In this document: positions 13,922 to 14,394 of the stretch, piece by piece | How positions within the stretch are numbered: position 1 is the first letter of the stretch | Layout of the letters: every line of letters starts with the position of its first letter | NCBI GenBank assembly: GCA_023247575.1 | Contig: JAHFGE010000026.1 | Span: 1-14,394 of the forward strand | Direction of reading: 5' to 3' | DNA from: Candidatus Omnitrophota bacterium | GTDB taxonomy: Bacteria > Omnitrophota > Gorgyraeia > Zapsychrales > Fredricksoniimonadaceae | Length of the DNA: 14,394 nucleotides | Made by a program: the position numbers and the translations under genes | Notes under the pieces: generated by a model | Told to the model about the DNA's origin: nothing | What the model saw: only the letters and a program-made list of their open reading frames with translations | The model's database searches: none

Positions 13922-14394
13922 GTTCTGTTCACCGCTTCCTTAAGCTCATCCAGTTCAATAGCTACCGCTCCCATTTTACCAACCACGACCCCTGCCGCAT
14001 AATTGGCAATGTCGGCGGCCTGGCGACGATTGGCGCCAGCTGTCAAACTTAAAGCAAATACGGAAATAACCGTATCGCCGGCTCCAGAAACATCGAAAAC
14101 TTCCCGCACCCGGGTGGCAATGGGAAAGGGGAATTTATTGTGCTCAAATAAATACATGCCATGCTCGCCTAAGGTAATCAAAAGCGAATCAATCCCCAGA
14201 TAATTTAAAAGTCCCTGGCCATTGATTTCAATATCTTTTCTTTGATCCAAGCTTGTCGAAACAATACCAAAAGTACGACGATCCTCTGGTGAAACAGATT
14301 TCAACGCGGCTTCGGCTTCTTTTTTATTGGGAGTAATGCAGGAGGCCTGGCCGTAAAACTTTAAATCTTCCACTTTAGGATCGACAATCACAGG
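13918..14394 (-). CDS. rfaE1: D-glycero-beta-D-manno-heptose-7-phosphate kinase, C-terminal part
   Basis: This is the C-terminal half of a PfkB/ribokinase-family sugar kinase; its 5' end is beyond the window. About 158 codons are present. The motifs are VDPK near the left edge of the protein fragment, FYGQASCITPNKKEAEAA (the RfaE-style ITPN-KEA motif), LLITLGEHGMYLF, and the kinase signature DVSGAGDTVISVFALSLTAG with the catalytic Asp of GAGD. The VVGKMGA near the end matches the RfaE1 kinase domain. In the ADP-heptose pathway it phosphorylates heptose 7-phosphate at C1. The frame stops right after the kinase domain, so this is a stand-alone kinase, unlike E. coli HldE, which is fused to an adenylyltransferase. 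The stop overlaps the kdsB start (ATGA). Assignment to heptose rather than another sugar rests on motifs plus the LPS context. Confidence 0.9.
   Translation of the reverse strand, partial: PVIVDPKVEDLKFYGQASCITPNKKEAEAALKSVSPEDRRTFGIVSTSLDQRKDIEINGQGLLNYLGIDSLLITLGEHGMYLFEHNKFPFPIATRVREVFDVSGAGDTVISVFALSLTAGANRRQAADIANYAAGVVVGKMGAVAIELDELKEAVNRT

Overview
The window is almost solid coding sequence, and every gene lies on the minus strand, so transcription runs from 14394 down to 1. It encodes the envelope and housekeeping core of a Gram-negative (diderm) bacterium. There is a complete CMP-Kdo pathway, LPS transport (Lpt) components, a lipobox-bearing OmpA-type lipoprotein, and the uppS-cdsA-dxr block. 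The mix resembles uncultured PVC-superphylum relatives such as Omnitrophota: a Kdo/Lpt cluster, a class V aminotransferase beside long-form SerA, and a CdsA with a PVC-like signature. That placement is an inference from gene content and has not been tested by phylogeny. No mobile element, phage gene, tRNA, rRNA or CRISPR array is visible, and no gene-free gap exceeds about 100 bases.

Region A (14394-9302) is an LPS cluster. In transcription order it holds the end of a heptose-7-phosphate kinase (rfaE1-like), kdsB, kdsA, kdsD, kdsC, a fused LptC-LptA-like periplasmic protein, and lptB. The genes overlap or abut (ATGA, TAATG and TAAATG junctions, and overlaps of 17 and 22 bases), which suggests one translationally coupled operon. 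The first five make heptose and Kdo precursors for the LPS core. The last two belong to the machine that moves finished LPS to the outer membrane.

Region B (9277-3056) continues on the same strand. It holds a trigger factor without its prolyl isomerase domain, clpP (overlapping tig by one base), a class V aminotransferase and serA (a likely serine-synthesis pair), a six-segment CcdA/DsbD-like membrane protein lacking the usual second cysteine, and purA.

Region C (3055-1853) looks like a separate two-gene unit. A recognisable promoter follows purA, then come an OmpA/Pal-type lipoprotein and a membrane-anchored coiled-coil protein. It ends at a terminator-like hairpin just before uppS.

Region D (1852-1) is uppS-cdsA-dxr, with dxr cut by the window edge. 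It supplies undecaprenyl diphosphate, CDP-diacylglycerol and isoprenoid precursors.

No wholly new defence or mobile system is apparent. The points most worth a second look are the LptC-LptA fusion, the minimal trigger factor, the cysteine-deficient CcdA-like protein, and the hairpin leader of uppS.
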